Assembly: GCA_005880985.1 (NCBI GenBank)
Contig: VBIQ01000004.1
Location: 124,001 to 188,000 of the forward strand
Direction: 5' to 3'
Origin: Chloroflexota bacterium
GTDB lineage: Bacteria > Chloroflexota > Dormibacteria > Aeolococcales > Aeolococcaceae
DNA length: 64,000 nt
Each line of letters begins with the position of its first letter. Position 1 is the stretch's first letter. The position numbers and the translations under genes were made by a program. This document shows, in pieces, positions 40,233 through 48,497 of the stretch. The notes under the pieces are model-generated. The model was not told the DNA's origin. It searched no databases and worked only from the letters and a program-made list of their open reading frames with translations.

Positions 40233-40835
40233 ATGTCGTGGAAGCTCGCGGGGTCGTATTTTGAGACGTGCTCGTGTGATGTGGTGTGCCCTTGCACCGC
40301 ATCTCTGGCGCTTGGCGCCACGCATGACCGATGCAAGGTCGTGTTGGTGTTTCGGGTCCGCAGCGGTGAGGTGGAGGGGACCGACGTGAGTGGCCTGACG
40401 GTCGCTGCGATCGTGGATTCGCCCAAGGTGATGAGTAAGGGCAACTGGCGCATTGGCGTGTTCATCGACTCGGCGGCCTCCACCGAACAGGCGGACAAGC
40501 TCGGCGCGGTGTTCTCGGGTTCGCTGGGCGGCCCGATGGAAGCCCTTGGGCCGCTGGTGTCGGAGAACCTGGGTGTCGAGCGCGCGCCGATCAAGGTGCA
40601 GGAGGACGGCCTGCGCCACTCGATCCGAATCGGCGACGCGGTGGACTTCGAGATCGAGGATGTGGTGCCCTTCGGGGTGGAGACGGGAAAGCCTGCGAAG
40701 CTCACCGGCATCTTCCATCCCGCCGGCTCCGAGCTGACCGTGGCGCGCGCGACACGGTCCAAGATCAACGCCTTTGGCATCCAATACGAGGGCAAGGCCG
40801 CGTTCTCGACATCGCAGTTCTCGTGGGCGGCGTGA
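40233..40835 (+). CDS. DUF1326-domain protein
   Basis: This 200-residue protein begins with the DUF1326 signature (WKLAGSYFETCSCDVVCPCTAS), whose three cysteines suggest metal binding. A beta-rich body follows. GAGGAG 5 bases upstream sets the ATG. DUF1326 genes are regularly followed by DUF2182 membrane proteins, as here with a 4-base overlap; the pair is thought to handle a metal, but the function is unproven. Confidence 0.9.
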   Translation: MSWKLAGSYFETCSCDVVCPCTASLALGATHDRCKVVLVFRVRSGEVEGTDVSGLTVAAIVDSPKVMSKGNWRIGVFIDSAASTEQADKLGAVFSGSLGGPMEALGPLVSENLGVERAPIKVQEDGLRHSIRIGDAVDFEIEDVVPFGVETGKPAKLTGIFHPAGSELTVARATRSKINAFGIQYEGKAAFSTSQFSWAA

Positions 40836-41665
40836 GCGCGGCCGGATCCGCTGCGCTCGACAGCGATGGCCGGGTCTGGGGCGAGCTCACCGATGCTTTA
40901 CCCGCTGCGCGCTCGCGGCTCGGAGTCGTCGCACTTCTGGTCGCCTTGGCCGGTCTCGCGTGGTGGTTGACGGCCGAGCGGATGGCCGGGATGGACACCG
41001 GGCCCGGCACCGATCTCGGGGCGCTTGCCTGGTTCGTCGGGGTGTGGGTGGTGATGATGGCGGCGATGATGTTCCCGTCGGTCTCACCGACGGTTGCGCT
41101 GTATGCACGGATGACGAGCCGACGCGGGCTGAGTCACCCGCTGCTCTTCACCGGCGCCTACCTGCTGGTATGGGCTGCGGCGGGAGTGGCAGCCTACGGC
41201 CTGTTCCAATTGGGCCGGAGCGCTTTCGGCCGCGAACTGGCCTGGGACGCCGCCGGCCGCTGGTTCGCGGGAGGTGTGCTGGCCGCCGCTGCGATTTATG
41301 AGCTCACGCCGCTCAAGGACGTCTGCCTGGCGAAGTGCCGAAGCCCGCTGGGATTTCTTCTTGGCGTCTGGCACAAGGGAAGGCGCGGTGCACTGGAGAT
41401 GGGGGCCCGGCACGCCGCTTGGTGCGTGGGCTGCTGCTGGGCGCTGATGGCTGCCCTCTTCGCCCTGGGCGTGATGAGCCTGGTGTGGATGGCGCTGGTC
41501 GCTGCATTGATCACGATCGAGAAGACCCTTCCGTGGCGAAGGGTCTTGACCTGGACCACCGCAGCAGTCTTGGTGGCCCTCGCGGTTGCACTCATGGCCG
41601 CGCCCCGCGCCGTTCCCGGACTGGTGGTCCCTGCCGGCGCTCACGACATGACCATGAAGCAGTAA
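40832..41665 (+). CDS. DUF2182 integral membrane protein
   Basis: This 277-residue membrane protein has about seven hydrophobic segments. The family's motifs are visible: WWLTAERMAGMD, WVVMMAAMMFPSV, YELTPLKDVCLAKCRSPLGF and HAAWCVGCCWALM, with Met and Cys residues placed as for metal binding. The GTG at 40832 overlaps the DUF1326 stop (GTGA); a GTG three codons earlier is possible. It probably forms a metal-binding membrane complex with the upstream protein. Confidence 0.9.
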   Translation: MSAAGSAALDSDGRVWGELTDALPAARSRLGVVALLVALAGLAWWLTAERMAGMDTGPGTDLGALAWFVGVWVVMMAAMMFPSVSPTVALYARMTSRRGLSHPLLFTGAYLLVWAAAGVAAYGLFQLGRSAFGRELAWDAAGRWFAGGVLAAAAIYELTPLKDVCLAKCRSPLGFLLGVWHKGRRGALEMGARHAAWCVGCCWALMAALFALGVMSLVWMALVAALITIEKTLPWRRVLTWTTAAVLVALAVALMAAPRAVPGLVVPAGAHDMTMKQ

Positions 41666-41761
41666 GCGGCGCGAACTCGACAGCCGGCCTCATCTCCAAG
41701 CAGCACCGCCGCGATCGGCTCGCAAGGCCACGGCCTGGGGTCCAGGCGCGTGCGCCGGTGA

Positions 41762-42169
41762 CTATCCGAAATCGATAGGAGCCAGCCTGGATGCAACGAG
41801 GAGAACGAGGTCGCCCACAACCGCGGCTCCGAAGGCGACCTGGTAGGCGAAGGCTGCAAGCGAGGCAGGTGAGTCTGGCGGCAATTCCGAGAACCCGAGG
41901 GCGAAACCTGACCAGGCGCCTCCAATGAAGATGAACGGCAGCCCGATTGCGGAGGCATAAGGCAGCCTGACGACAGCCCTCCGGTTGTTGTCCCGCTTCA
42001 GGGTGGCGATGCCGATGACACTGGCGGTTGCAAGGCCGGGGATCGCCCCGACCAGGACAACGAACCAGAACCTTCCAATATCCGTCCCTGCATGGAGCAC
42101 ATACGCCAGTGTCTCGCTGACAGCCGCAGCCACCATGAGCAGGGCCGCAAGTAGCGCAAGCACCATCAA
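41762..42169 (-). CDS. Four-helix membrane protein
   Basis: Unrecognised 135-residue protein with four hydrophobic segments (about 3-22, 33-55, 70-92, 103-128) and short polar loops (KRDNNRRAV, SELPPDSP). There is no signal peptide or conserved motif. The two Met codons at the N-terminus leave the exact start open. It converges with the DUF2182 gene and stands alone. Confidence 0.6.
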   Translation of the reverse strand: MMVLALLAALLMVAAAVSETLAYVLHAGTDIGRFWFVVLVGAIPGLATASVIGIATLKRDNNRRAVVRLPYASAIGLPFIFIGGAWSGFALGFSELPPDSPASLAAFAYQVAFGAAVVGDLVLLVASRLAPIDFG

Positions 42170-42234
42170 CCATTTCGTGCGCTACTTCGTGCTCAATCCG
42201 GGAGGCAAAGGCGCCTGGGTCCGTCGGATACCAG

Positions 42235-42744
42235 TCACCGGCCACCAGAGTCGTTGAGCGGCGGTTTGGCGAGCACCACCGAGGCGTCGATCTGGCGGTC
42301 TGGAATGGTCCAGTAGGTCTTGAGGAGCATCGTCTTGCGCTCCTCCGAGACCAACTCGAAGCCGTTCTGGCGATAGAAGCGGATCGCCCAGTCGGCAGCG
42401 GCCCACGTGCCGACGAGCGTGCGTCGCCTGCTCATGCTCTCCAGATGCCCGAGCAAGGCGGCACCGATGCCGCGGCGCTGACTTCCTGGCAAGACGTACG
42501 CGTGGCGGATTAGGTCAACATCGAGGACGGGTTGGATGCCCATGACGCCGACCAGCGCGCCGTCGGTCTCATAGCCCCAGAACGCGACGCCGGCGTCGAT
42601 TTCGGTCTCGAGTTCGCGCCGGGGCATGTAGGGCTCGTGCCAGCGATCGGCCGGAATCACGCTTCGGTAGGCCTCGGCGGCGGCATTGACGATCGCGTGG
42701 ATCGCCGCCCTATCTTCGTCAAGGCAAGGTCGGACGGTGCTCAC
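42235..42744 (-). CDS. GNAT-family N-acetyltransferase
   Basis: This 169-residue GNAT enzyme transfers an acetyl group from acetyl-CoA. The motif A pyrophosphate loop is visible (LPGSQRRGIGAALLGHLE), with the preceding strand DVDLIRHAYVL and motif B WAIRFYRQNGFELVSEE. The substrate could be an amine, a protein terminus or an antibiotic. The GTG at 42744 is leaderless, being 6 bases after a TAGAGT box. Confidence 0.9.
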   Translation of the reverse strand: MSTVRPCLDEDRAAIHAIVNAAAEAYRSVIPADRWHEPYMPRRELETEIDAGVAFWGYETDGALVGVMGIQPVLDVDLIRHAYVLPGSQRRGIGAALLGHLESMSRRRTLVGTWAAADWAIRFYRQNGFELVSEERKTMLLKTYWTIPDRQIDASVVLAKPPLNDSGGR

Positions 42745-42750
42745 GAGCGC

Positions 42751-42756
42751 ACTCTA
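42751..42756 (-). promoter_or_regulatory. -10 box TAGAGT of the GNAT gene (leaderless)
   Basis: On the minus strand TAGAGT is followed by 6 bases and the GTG at 42744. Confidence 0.45.
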
Positions 42757-42782
42757 GGGCGCGTCGGCTCCGTGCTGGCGTG

Positions 42783-43946
42783 TCAGGCCAGCGCCGCGTA
42801 CGCTGTAGCTTGAAGGTCGCGGTGCACCTGGGGTGGCTCTGGCGTCTCGAACATCCGCTGTGTCAGCACGATCACGGTCAGGTCGTAGTTCGGGTCGACC
42901 AGCCACGACGAGCCGAAGCCTCCATCCCACCCGTACGCGCCGCTGTCCAGCACCGCCTGACAGAACCCCCATGACCGCCCGACGAAGAAGTCGGGGCCGA
43001 GCCCGCCGTGCGCCTTCTGCGCCGGCGTCAGCTGATCGCTGGTCATGGCGCGCGCGGCGTCGGTCGAAAGGACCGGGGTGCCGCCCCGCAACAGCATCCT
43101 CGCGAAGGCAAGCAGATCGTCGACGGTGGAAACCAGACCGCCGGCGCCGTCGCCGAAGGCCGGGGGACGGCTCCACGTCCCGCCGGGCTCGTCCCACGCG
43201 ACCAGCCCGTCTGGCGTGGGCCGGTAGGCGGTGGCGAGGCGATCGCTGTGGCTCGTCCAAAAGCCGGTGTCACGCATGCCGAGCGGCTCGAAGATCCGCG
43301 TGCGCAGGACGTCGGCGAACGGCTCGCGTGTCGCCCGGGCAAGCAGTACCCCCAACACCGAGGCGCCGGTGTTGTACAGCCAGCGCTCCCCCGGCTGGGC
43401 CAGCAGGGGGAGCGTGCCGAGGTTGGTGATCCAGGTGTCCGGATCGGGCTGCACCTCGGGGTTCGGCGGCCCGATGGTCGACAGGTGCAGCGCTTCGGCG
43501 GCCTCGACCACCGGCCACGGCGTGGGCGAGGTGAACATCTCCATCACCATGCCGAAGCCGAAGGTGAAGGTCAGCAGGTCGCGAGTTGTCACTGCCCGCA
43601 TCGCCGGCACGGTGTCGTCCAGCGGCCCGTCCATCCGGCGCAACACCCGACGCGCGGCTAACTCCGGCAACAGGCGGTCAACGGGCTCGTCGAGGCCGAT
43701 CAGCCCCTCGGCGACCAGGGCGAGGGTCGCCGCCGCGGTGATCGGCTTGGTGGTCGAGGCGATCCGGAAGATCGAGTCTCGGGTCACCGGCCGACCCCTC
43801 ACGGCCAGGGTCCCGAGCGCCTCCGCATGCACCTCGTCGCCCCGCGCGACGAGAACCACGAGGCCCGGAACGCGGACCTCGCCGACGTGCTGCTCAGCCA
43901 CCGCGCGCAGCCGCTCAAGCCCCGAAGCCGTCAGTCCACCAGTCAT
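42783..43946 (-). CDS. Serine beta-lactamase-fold hydrolase (esterase/carboxypeptidase-like)
   Basis: This 387-residue protein of the class C beta-lactamase/DD-peptidase family has the SxxK motif STTK (FRIASTTKPITA), YNTG as the YxN element (ERWLYNTGASVLG), and a C-terminal DGGFGSSW that may stand for the KTG box. No signal peptide is visible, so it is probably a cytoplasmic esterase-type member and not a resistance enzyme. GGTGGGGGTG precedes the ATG. It ends 38 bases before the GNAT gene start, in the same direction. Confidence 0.87.
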   Translation of the reverse strand: MTGGLTASGLERLRAVAEQHVGEVRVPGLVVLVARGDEVHAEALGTLAVRGRPVTRDSIFRIASTTKPITAAATLALVAEGLIGLDEPVDRLLPELAARRVLRRMDGPLDDTVPAMRAVTTRDLLTFTFGFGMVMEMFTSPTPWPVVEAAEALHLSTIGPPNPEVQPDPDTWITNLGTLPLLAQPGERWLYNTGASVLGVLLARATREPFADVLRTRIFEPLGMRDTGFWTSHSDRLATAYRPTPDGLVAWDEPGGTWSRPPAFGDGAGGLVSTVDDLLAFARMLLRGGTPVLSTDAARAMTSDQLTPAQKAHGGLGPDFFVGRSWGFCQAVLDSGAYGWDGGFGSSWLVDPNYDLTVIVLTQRMFETPEPPQVHRDLQATAYAALA

Positions 43947-44151
43947 GGCACACCCCCACCGTCGACACCCCGTCGGGACGCACTCCCGGAGGCGGATAGT
44001 GCCCGGCCGACCTGCTCATCCGCCCGGGACTCCTCCCGGTCACCCGCGATCGAGCGGTGGGAGGTGCTGCTCGGCCAGCCTCGCTGACCCGAGACTCAGG
44101 CTGTCAACCTGTCACCGCCGGCGGCGGCGAGCACTCCCGATTCGTCGATGG

Positions 44152-44391
44152 TCACGAGGACTCGCCTTTGAATGCCGCGCCGAGCTCCTGGGCGAGCTCA
44201 TCAAAATCGTGAGCGATGCGGACTCGACTCCGTCGAGCGCCGCGGCGTCGCGTGGCGCGGTCGCTGCGAAACGTGACGAGGCGCGCAATCGGACGGCCGG
44301 CACGGGAGATGACGATCTCCTGACCGGCTTCCACACGATCAAGAAGTTGCTCGAGGTCGGTGGCAGCGTCGGCAGCGGTGACGTGACTCAT
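44152..44391 (-). CDS. Phd/YefM-type antitoxin-like protein (no intact toxin)
   Basis: This 79-residue protein has the Phd/YefM fold (MSHVTAADAATDLEQLLDRVEAGQEIVISRAGRPIARLV), then a basic loop and an acidic C-terminal helix (DFDELAQELGAAF) that would bind a toxin. A GTG overlapping its stop opens a 19-codon frame (VTIDESGVLAAAGGDRLTA) that faintly resembles the start of a PIN toxin but stops at once, so the toxin seems deleted. A TAGACT box lies 9 bases before the ATG. Confidence 0.8.
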   Translation of the reverse strand: MSHVTAADAATDLEQLLDRVEAGQEIVISRAGRPIARLVTFRSDRATRRRGARRSRVRIAHDFDELAQELGAAFKGESS

Positions 44392-44400
44392 GGACGAGGA

Positions 44401-44406
44401 AGTCTA
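44401..44406 (-). promoter_or_regulatory. -10 box TAGACT close to a start codon
   Basis: On the minus strand TAGACT ends 9 bases before the ATG at 44391, so a leader of 2-3 bases is predicted. Confidence 0.4.
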
Positions 44407-44570
44407 GCCGACCGCGAGGCGTACCGCGACGAGCGCGGTGTACAAAACGATGAGCAGGGTTGCTGTACGCCTGGTCAGTCAGGGGCAACGAGCGCGGCGC
44501 CACGCAATCGCCGGTCGCGCTGTGGGCCGCCGGTTACATGCCGTGGCAAGTCCCACCTCGGTCGACCGGA

Positions 44571-44855
44571 TCACCGCAGCAGCCCGGTGATGAAGGGCTG
44601 CACCTCCGGTGAGCCGGTGACCTCGAGGATCACCTCACCGGCCACCTCGATGCGGAAGTCGAGGAAGGGGCAGCAGACCTGCTCCCGAGCGACGAGGTCA
44701 CGGACACGGTTCTCGGCATCGGGCCGGAAGCGGAAGCGTAGTCCATTCTTGACCTGTTGTCGCTCGACGAGGGCGTCGCCGACGAGGCCCGCGATCTCCT
44801 GTCGGCGGACGGCGAGAGCGGCGCCATCGAGAGAGCACGCAGGGCCCTGCTCCAT
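44571..44855 (-). CDS. Small Cys-pair protein
   Basis: Unrecognised 94-residue protein. The central segment EQVCCPFLDFRIEVAGEVILEVTG resembles small proteins found near mercury/arsenic or redox genes, where a CCPFL motif follows a helix. The ATG at 44855 is preferred; the frame extends 29 codons further with shadow-like sequence. No metal-resistance gene is adjacent, so the role is open. Confidence 0.6.
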   Translation of the reverse strand: MEQGPACSLDGAALAVRRQEIAGLVGDALVERQQVKNGLRFRFRPDAENRVRDLVAREQVCCPFLDFRIEVAGEVILEVTGSPEVQPFITGLLR

Positions 44856-44890
44856 GTTGTCCACCGTCTGCTGTGACTGCCGCCGGGCGC

Positions 44891-45313
44891 TCACGCGCGC
44901 GCGAGCTGCCGGCCCGTCTCCTCGGGATGCGCCGCCTCCCACTCTGCGACACGCTCGGTGTCGAGGAAGACCCGCTGGGAGGAGATCCTTCCCCAGCGCC
45001 CGGTGGCGTAGACCATGGCCTCGTTGGTGTAGTGCGCGCCGATCCGGTCTGACAGGCGCCAGGCGACGCGCATGTTCCAGGGTGGACCGGACACCAGGAC
45101 ATCGTGGATGTTGTATTCGGGGTTGAGCGAGACGAAGCGCTCAAGCCAGGCCTCGATCTCGGGCCGCGTCCGGAAGCGGCCGGCGAAGGAGGTTCGCCCG
45201 GGGAAGACGAACTCGGCGTCCGCGGTCATCCGTCGCACCGCGCCCCGCACGTCCCCGGCGAGCATCCTCGCGATCTGCCGGCGGATGAACCGCCCGACCA
45301 GCCAGCTGTACAT
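44891..45313 (-). CDS. SnoaL/NTF2-like protein
   Basis: This 140-residue protein has an NTF2-like fold of the SnoaL_2 type: N-terminal helix (VGRFIRRQIARMLAGDVRGAVRRMTADAEFVFPG), a GRFRTRPEIEAWLERF helix and a beta-sheet ending in FLDTERVAEWEA. AGGAGG precedes the ATG. Such proteins bind small hydrophobic ligands or act as isomerases and cyclases; the activity cannot be assigned. Confidence 0.8.
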   Translation of the reverse strand: MYSWLVGRFIRRQIARMLAGDVRGAVRRMTADAEFVFPGRTSFAGRFRTRPEIEAWLERFVSLNPEYNIHDVLVSGPPWNMRVAWRLSDRIGAHYTNEAMVYATGRWGRISSQRVFLDTERVAEWEAAHPEETGRQLARA

Positions 45314-45323
45314 CGGTGGCCTC

Positions 45324-45590
45324 CTATGATGCGCGTCCGGCAAGGTCGCCCGCCGGCTCGCCCGATCCGACCCGGCAGGAGGCGGCAAACCCCTGGGGGG
45401 CGATGCCGAGGGCGGCGTTGAACCGGGCGCGATGATTCTCCCAGGCGATCGCCGCGGTCAGCTCGACGATCTGCTCGTCGTCGAGGTGGCTGCGAAGCGC
45501 GTCGACCAGGTCGTCGTCGACCGCGACCGGCGTGCTGGTCATCGCCTCCGCGTATCGGAGGACGAGGTGCTCGACGCCGGTGAGCGCTGT
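45324..45590 (-). pseudogene. Carboxymuconolactone-decarboxylase-like C-terminal fragment
   Basis: The frame encodes HLVLRYAEAMTSTPVAVDDD, LVDALRSHLDDEQIVELTAA and ENHRARFNAALGIAPQGF, the C-terminal half of AhpD/CMD-like proteins. The N-terminal half with the catalytic CxxxH is missing: homology is lost upstream of about 45590, where the opposite-strand SRPBCC gene begins. An ATG at 45542 could start a 72-residue product, but it would lack the active site. Confidence 0.6.
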
Positions 45591-45631
45591 CGCGGCGGCT
45601 GCGCGTCCTGGCTGCGTCAGTCCCCGGCGCG

Positions 45632-46036
45632 GTGCTGCGCGAGCGGCTCATGGATGCGCCTGCCGACGCGGTCTGGGCGCTGGCCTCCGACCTGGAGCAC
45701 GGGGTGCCGCGGTTCGAGCCGCTGGTCGCCTCGGCCCGCATCCTGCGCCGCGACGGCGACAGGCTGCTGCTCGAGACGCGATCGCCGCTGCGTTGGCGGA
45801 CGATCTTCGACGTGGTCCTGCGCGAGCGCTTCTGCTGGATGCAGGCGCGTGGTCGTCTCTACGTCGTCGGGATGGCGACCGAGGAGGCGCCCGATGGCAG
45901 GACCCTGTTCGCCCACGTCGAGGGCGTGCCCCGCCTGGGCGGCGGGCTGCTCCGGCCCCTCATCGGACTGGCCGTCGCGCACGATCTGCGTTCGATCGAG
46001 CGTCTGGCGCGCGCCGACCTGGCTGGCGGGCGATGA
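45632..46036 (+). CDS. SRPBCC-family protein, possibly N-terminally truncated
   Basis: This 134-residue protein has the SRPBCC start (LRERLMDAPADAVWALASDLEHGVPRFEPLV), beta-strands DRLLLETRSPLRWRTIFDVVLRE and a C-terminal helix. It is a little short for the family. The open frame continues about 10 codons upstream into the junction with the CMD-like fragment, and the GTG at 45632 has no good ribosome binding site, so the gene may have lost its original start. Confidence 0.65.
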   Translation: MLRERLMDAPADAVWALASDLEHGVPRFEPLVASARILRRDGDRLLLETRSPLRWRTIFDVVLRERFCWMQARGRLYVVGMATEEAPDGRTLFAHVEGVPRLGGGLLRPLIGLAVAHDLRSIERLARADLAGGR

Positions 46037-46042
46037 CGCGCC

Positions 46043-46555
46043 TCAGGCCGCGTTCATGGCGAAGCTGAACATCTTCTCCGCATCGATCCGCGCGTATGCC
46101 GGCCCGGCGTCGAGAAACGACGATTCCCACTCGGGGCCGTAGCGCGGGACATACACGTCCAGCAGCGCCGCTCGGAAGCCGGCCTGCTCGGGAGCGGCGA
46201 GATCGATCGGCACGGCGCGCCCGTGCACGGTGACCGCGAACTCCTCTCCGGGCAGATGGGTCGCGCTGACCGCAGGTCGCCTACGAATGTGCCGAAAGCG
46301 CACCGAGTCCGGAGACGAGCCGAAGTGGAAGGCGCCCCGGTAGAAGATGCCATCGACCGGCCCCACCATCGGGCGGCCATCCTCGGTGGCGGTGGCGAGC
46401 ACGAGCAGGCACATCCCCTGCAGCCGCGCCGCCAGCTCGCCGGCGGCGACCCGCCGCTCGGGCGTGATGATGCTCCGCAGATGATCACCCGCAACCAGAT
46501 AGCTCCGGTCGAGCAGGGCTTGCAGCGCCTGCAGGTCCTCGGCGGTCTCGTGCAC
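46043..46555 (-). CDS. Pyridoxamine-5'-phosphate-oxidase-family protein
   Basis: This 170-residue split-barrel flavin-binding protein has a PPOX-type first strand (CLLVLATATEDGRPMVGPVDGIFYRGAFHFGS) with RHIRRRPAVSATHLPGEEFAVTVHGRA behind it and a C-terminal EKMFSF. FMN- or F420-dependent oxidoreductase activity is expected; the substrate is unknown. The start is a GTG at 46555. It converges on the SRPBCC gene with a 6-base gap. Confidence 0.85.
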   Translation of the reverse strand: MHETAEDLQALQALLDRSYLVAGDHLRSIITPERRVAAGELAARLQGMCLLVLATATEDGRPMVGPVDGIFYRGAFHFGSSPDSVRFRHIRRRPAVSATHLPGEEFAVTVHGRAVPIDLAAPEQAGFRAALLDVYVPRYGPEWESSFLDAGPAYARIDAEKMFSFAMNAA

Positions 46556-46710
46556 TGCGCTACCCCCGCTGCTGGGTCCGCTCGATGGGCGCCGATGGCG
46601 TCCTCTCCGTCCATCCTGCCGGGTCTGGGTGAGGCGCGCCTCACCCTTCCAGCTAGGCTACCCGCCGCACCAACACAGGCTCCACGGAGCAGGCAACCCG
46701 GAGTGTCACG

Positions 46711-47565
46711 ATGACGACCGCGGCGCGGCGAGGCTCCGCCGTCACCATTTCGTTCGAGGTCCTCAGCGAGGCCGGCGGCCTTCCCGCCTACGACCTGCCG
46801 GCCACGCTCGCGACGATCTACGGGGGGACGCTCGGCTTCACCACGCCGTGCCTCTACGCGAACTTCGTCTCGTCGGTGGACGGGGTGGTGTCACTCGGCC
46901 ACGAGCATCCCTCGTCGGGCGGCGTGATCAGCGGGGGATCGCTGGCGGATCGATTCGTCATGGGTCTGCTCCGCGTCTGCGCCGATGCGGTGCTCATCGG
47001 CGCTGGGACACTTCGCGGGAGCCCCGGTCATGTCTGGACCCCGGGACACGTGTACCCGCCCGGTGCCGACGACTTCACCGAAGTCCGCCGCCATCTCGGG
47101 CGATCGCTTGATCCGGTGCTCTTCGTGGTGACGGCAAGCGGCGACCTGGACGTCACCCATCCCGGCCTGCGAGCCGGCTCGGTCATCCTCACCGGTGACG
47201 CCGGCGCGAAACGGATGCGTGGCCGCCTTCCGGACGGCGTGGTGGTCCGCTCGCTGGGAGACCTCTCGCACCTGCCGATCGAGCTGGTCGTGGATGCCGT
47301 GCACGAGCAGGCCGGCGAGGTCGTGCTGACCGAGGGAGGGCCGCGTCTGATCGGTGCGCTGCTCGGGGCCAACCTGCTGGACGAGATCTTCCTCACCCTG
47401 TCACCAGTGGTCTTCGGCAGGTCCGCCGGCGACCTGCGTCAAGGGTTGGTGGATGGGGTTGGATTCGCCGGTGGTGCGGCGCCCCAGCTCGAGGTCCAGA
47501 GCGTGCGCCGGCATGGGTCACACCTGTTTCTCCGGTACCGAGTGAGGAGTCAGGCAGAGCGGTGA
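46711..47565 (+). CDS. RibD C-terminal-domain reductase
   Basis: This 284-residue protein has the RibD reductase fold: [15 protein letters not shown] at the N-terminus, [19 protein letters not shown] (the NADPH-binding loop), [32 protein letters not shown] near the end. It lacks the deaminase domain of full RibD, so it may act in riboflavin or F420 synthesis or be a related reductase. A TAGGCT box lies near 46653. It overlaps the following SDR gene by 4 bases. Confidence 0.87.
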   Translation: MTTAARRGSAVTISFEVLSEAGGLPAYDLPATLATIYGGTLGFTTPCLYANFVSSVDGVVSLGHEHPSSGGVISGGSLADRFVMGLLRVCADAVLIGAGTLRGSPGHVWTPGHVYPPGADDFTEVRRHLGRSLDPVLFVVTASGDLDVTHPGLRAGSVILTGDAGAKRMRGRLPDGVVVRSLGDLSHLPIELVVDAVHEQAGEVVLTEGGPRLIGALLGANLLDEIFLTLSPVVFGRSAGDLRQGLVDGVGFAGGAAPQLEVQSVRRHGSHLFLRYRVRSQAER

Positions 47566-48257
47566 ACAGCGGCCGGCTGACGGTGGTCTGCGGAGCCAGC
47601 GGTGGGCTGGGCCCGGCGGTGCTGGCGGCCTTCGCCACCGCGGGCGATCGCGTGGTGGCGGTGGCCGGACCGGACCATGACCCCGGCCAGCTCGCGGCGA
47701 TTCATCCCGACGTCCTCTGGGAGCGGGCCGATCTCGGCGATCCCGCCGCGGTGGATGCACTCTGGACCCGCATCGACGACCGCGGCGGAGAGGTCGAGCG
47801 GCTGATCAACGTGGTCGGCGGCTTTCGCGGCGGGACGGTCCTGGCGTCGGCTCCCGGCGAGCTCTCCGCCATGCTGCGCCTCAACCTGGAGACAGTTTGG
47901 TGGTCGTGCCGCGCCGCGGGGTCGCGTATGACGCGGTCGGGTCGCGGGTCGATCGTCAACGTCGGCTCGCGGGCGGCGCTGGTCATCGCCGGAGGATCGG
48001 CGGCGTACACCGTGGCCAAGGCCGGCGTGCTCGCCTTGACCCAGGTGCTGGCGACCGAGCTCAAGGGATCCGGCGTGCGCGTCAACGCCGTGGTCCCGGC
48101 GGTAATCGACACACCGGCCAATCGCGAATGGATGAGCGAGAAGGACCTGGCCAGCGCGGTTGCCCCCGAGCTGATTGCCAGCGTGATCGCGTTCCTCTGC
48201 AGCGAAGCGGCCGGCGCCGTGACCGGCGCCATCGTGCCGGTCTACGGATCGTTCTGA
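47562..48257 (+). CDS. Short-chain dehydrogenase/reductase
   Basis: This 231-residue SDR has the cofactor loop [13 protein letters not shown] (TGxxxGxG variant), the NAG-like segment NVVGGF, catalytic Ser in VNVGSRAAL, and YTVAK (YxxxK). The GTG overlaps the RibD-like stop (GTGA), so the two are co-translated and probably act in one pathway. Which alcohol or ketone it handles cannot be read from the sequence. Confidence 0.92.
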   Translation: MNSGRLTVVCGASGGLGPAVLAAFATAGDRVVAVAGPDHDPGQLAAIHPDVLWERADLGDPAAVDALWTRIDDRGGEVERLINVVGGFRGGTVLASAPGELSAMLRLNLETVWWSCRAAGSRMTRSGRGSIVNVGSRAALVIAGGSAAYTVAKAGVLALTQVLATELKGSGVRVNAVVPAVIDTPANREWMSEKDLASAVAPELIASVIAFLCSEAAGAVTGAIVPVYGSF

Positions 48258-48497
48258 CCGGCCATCGAGTTCGCGCGCGACCTCGGGCCGGCGCTCTCCG
48301 GTACGATCCTGCACCGGGTGGGATGTGCCGGCCACGCCGTGCCGTCATCTCTCACCGAAGATGTGCTGCCGGGAGGGGCAAGCGCGGGAAGGGTCTCTGC
48401 GGATGTGCGACAACTCGGCCGGTGCATGGGGGACGATGTCTGGCGCCGTCACCCGCCGTCATGAAGCCGAAGGGCCTTCGCCCGCAGCTTCACTGCG

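Noticed and set aside
42783..43946. Antibiotic-resistance beta-lactamase
   Set aside because: The SxxK and YxN motifs are present, but there is no signal peptide and the KTG box is not clear; an esterase-like family member is more likely.
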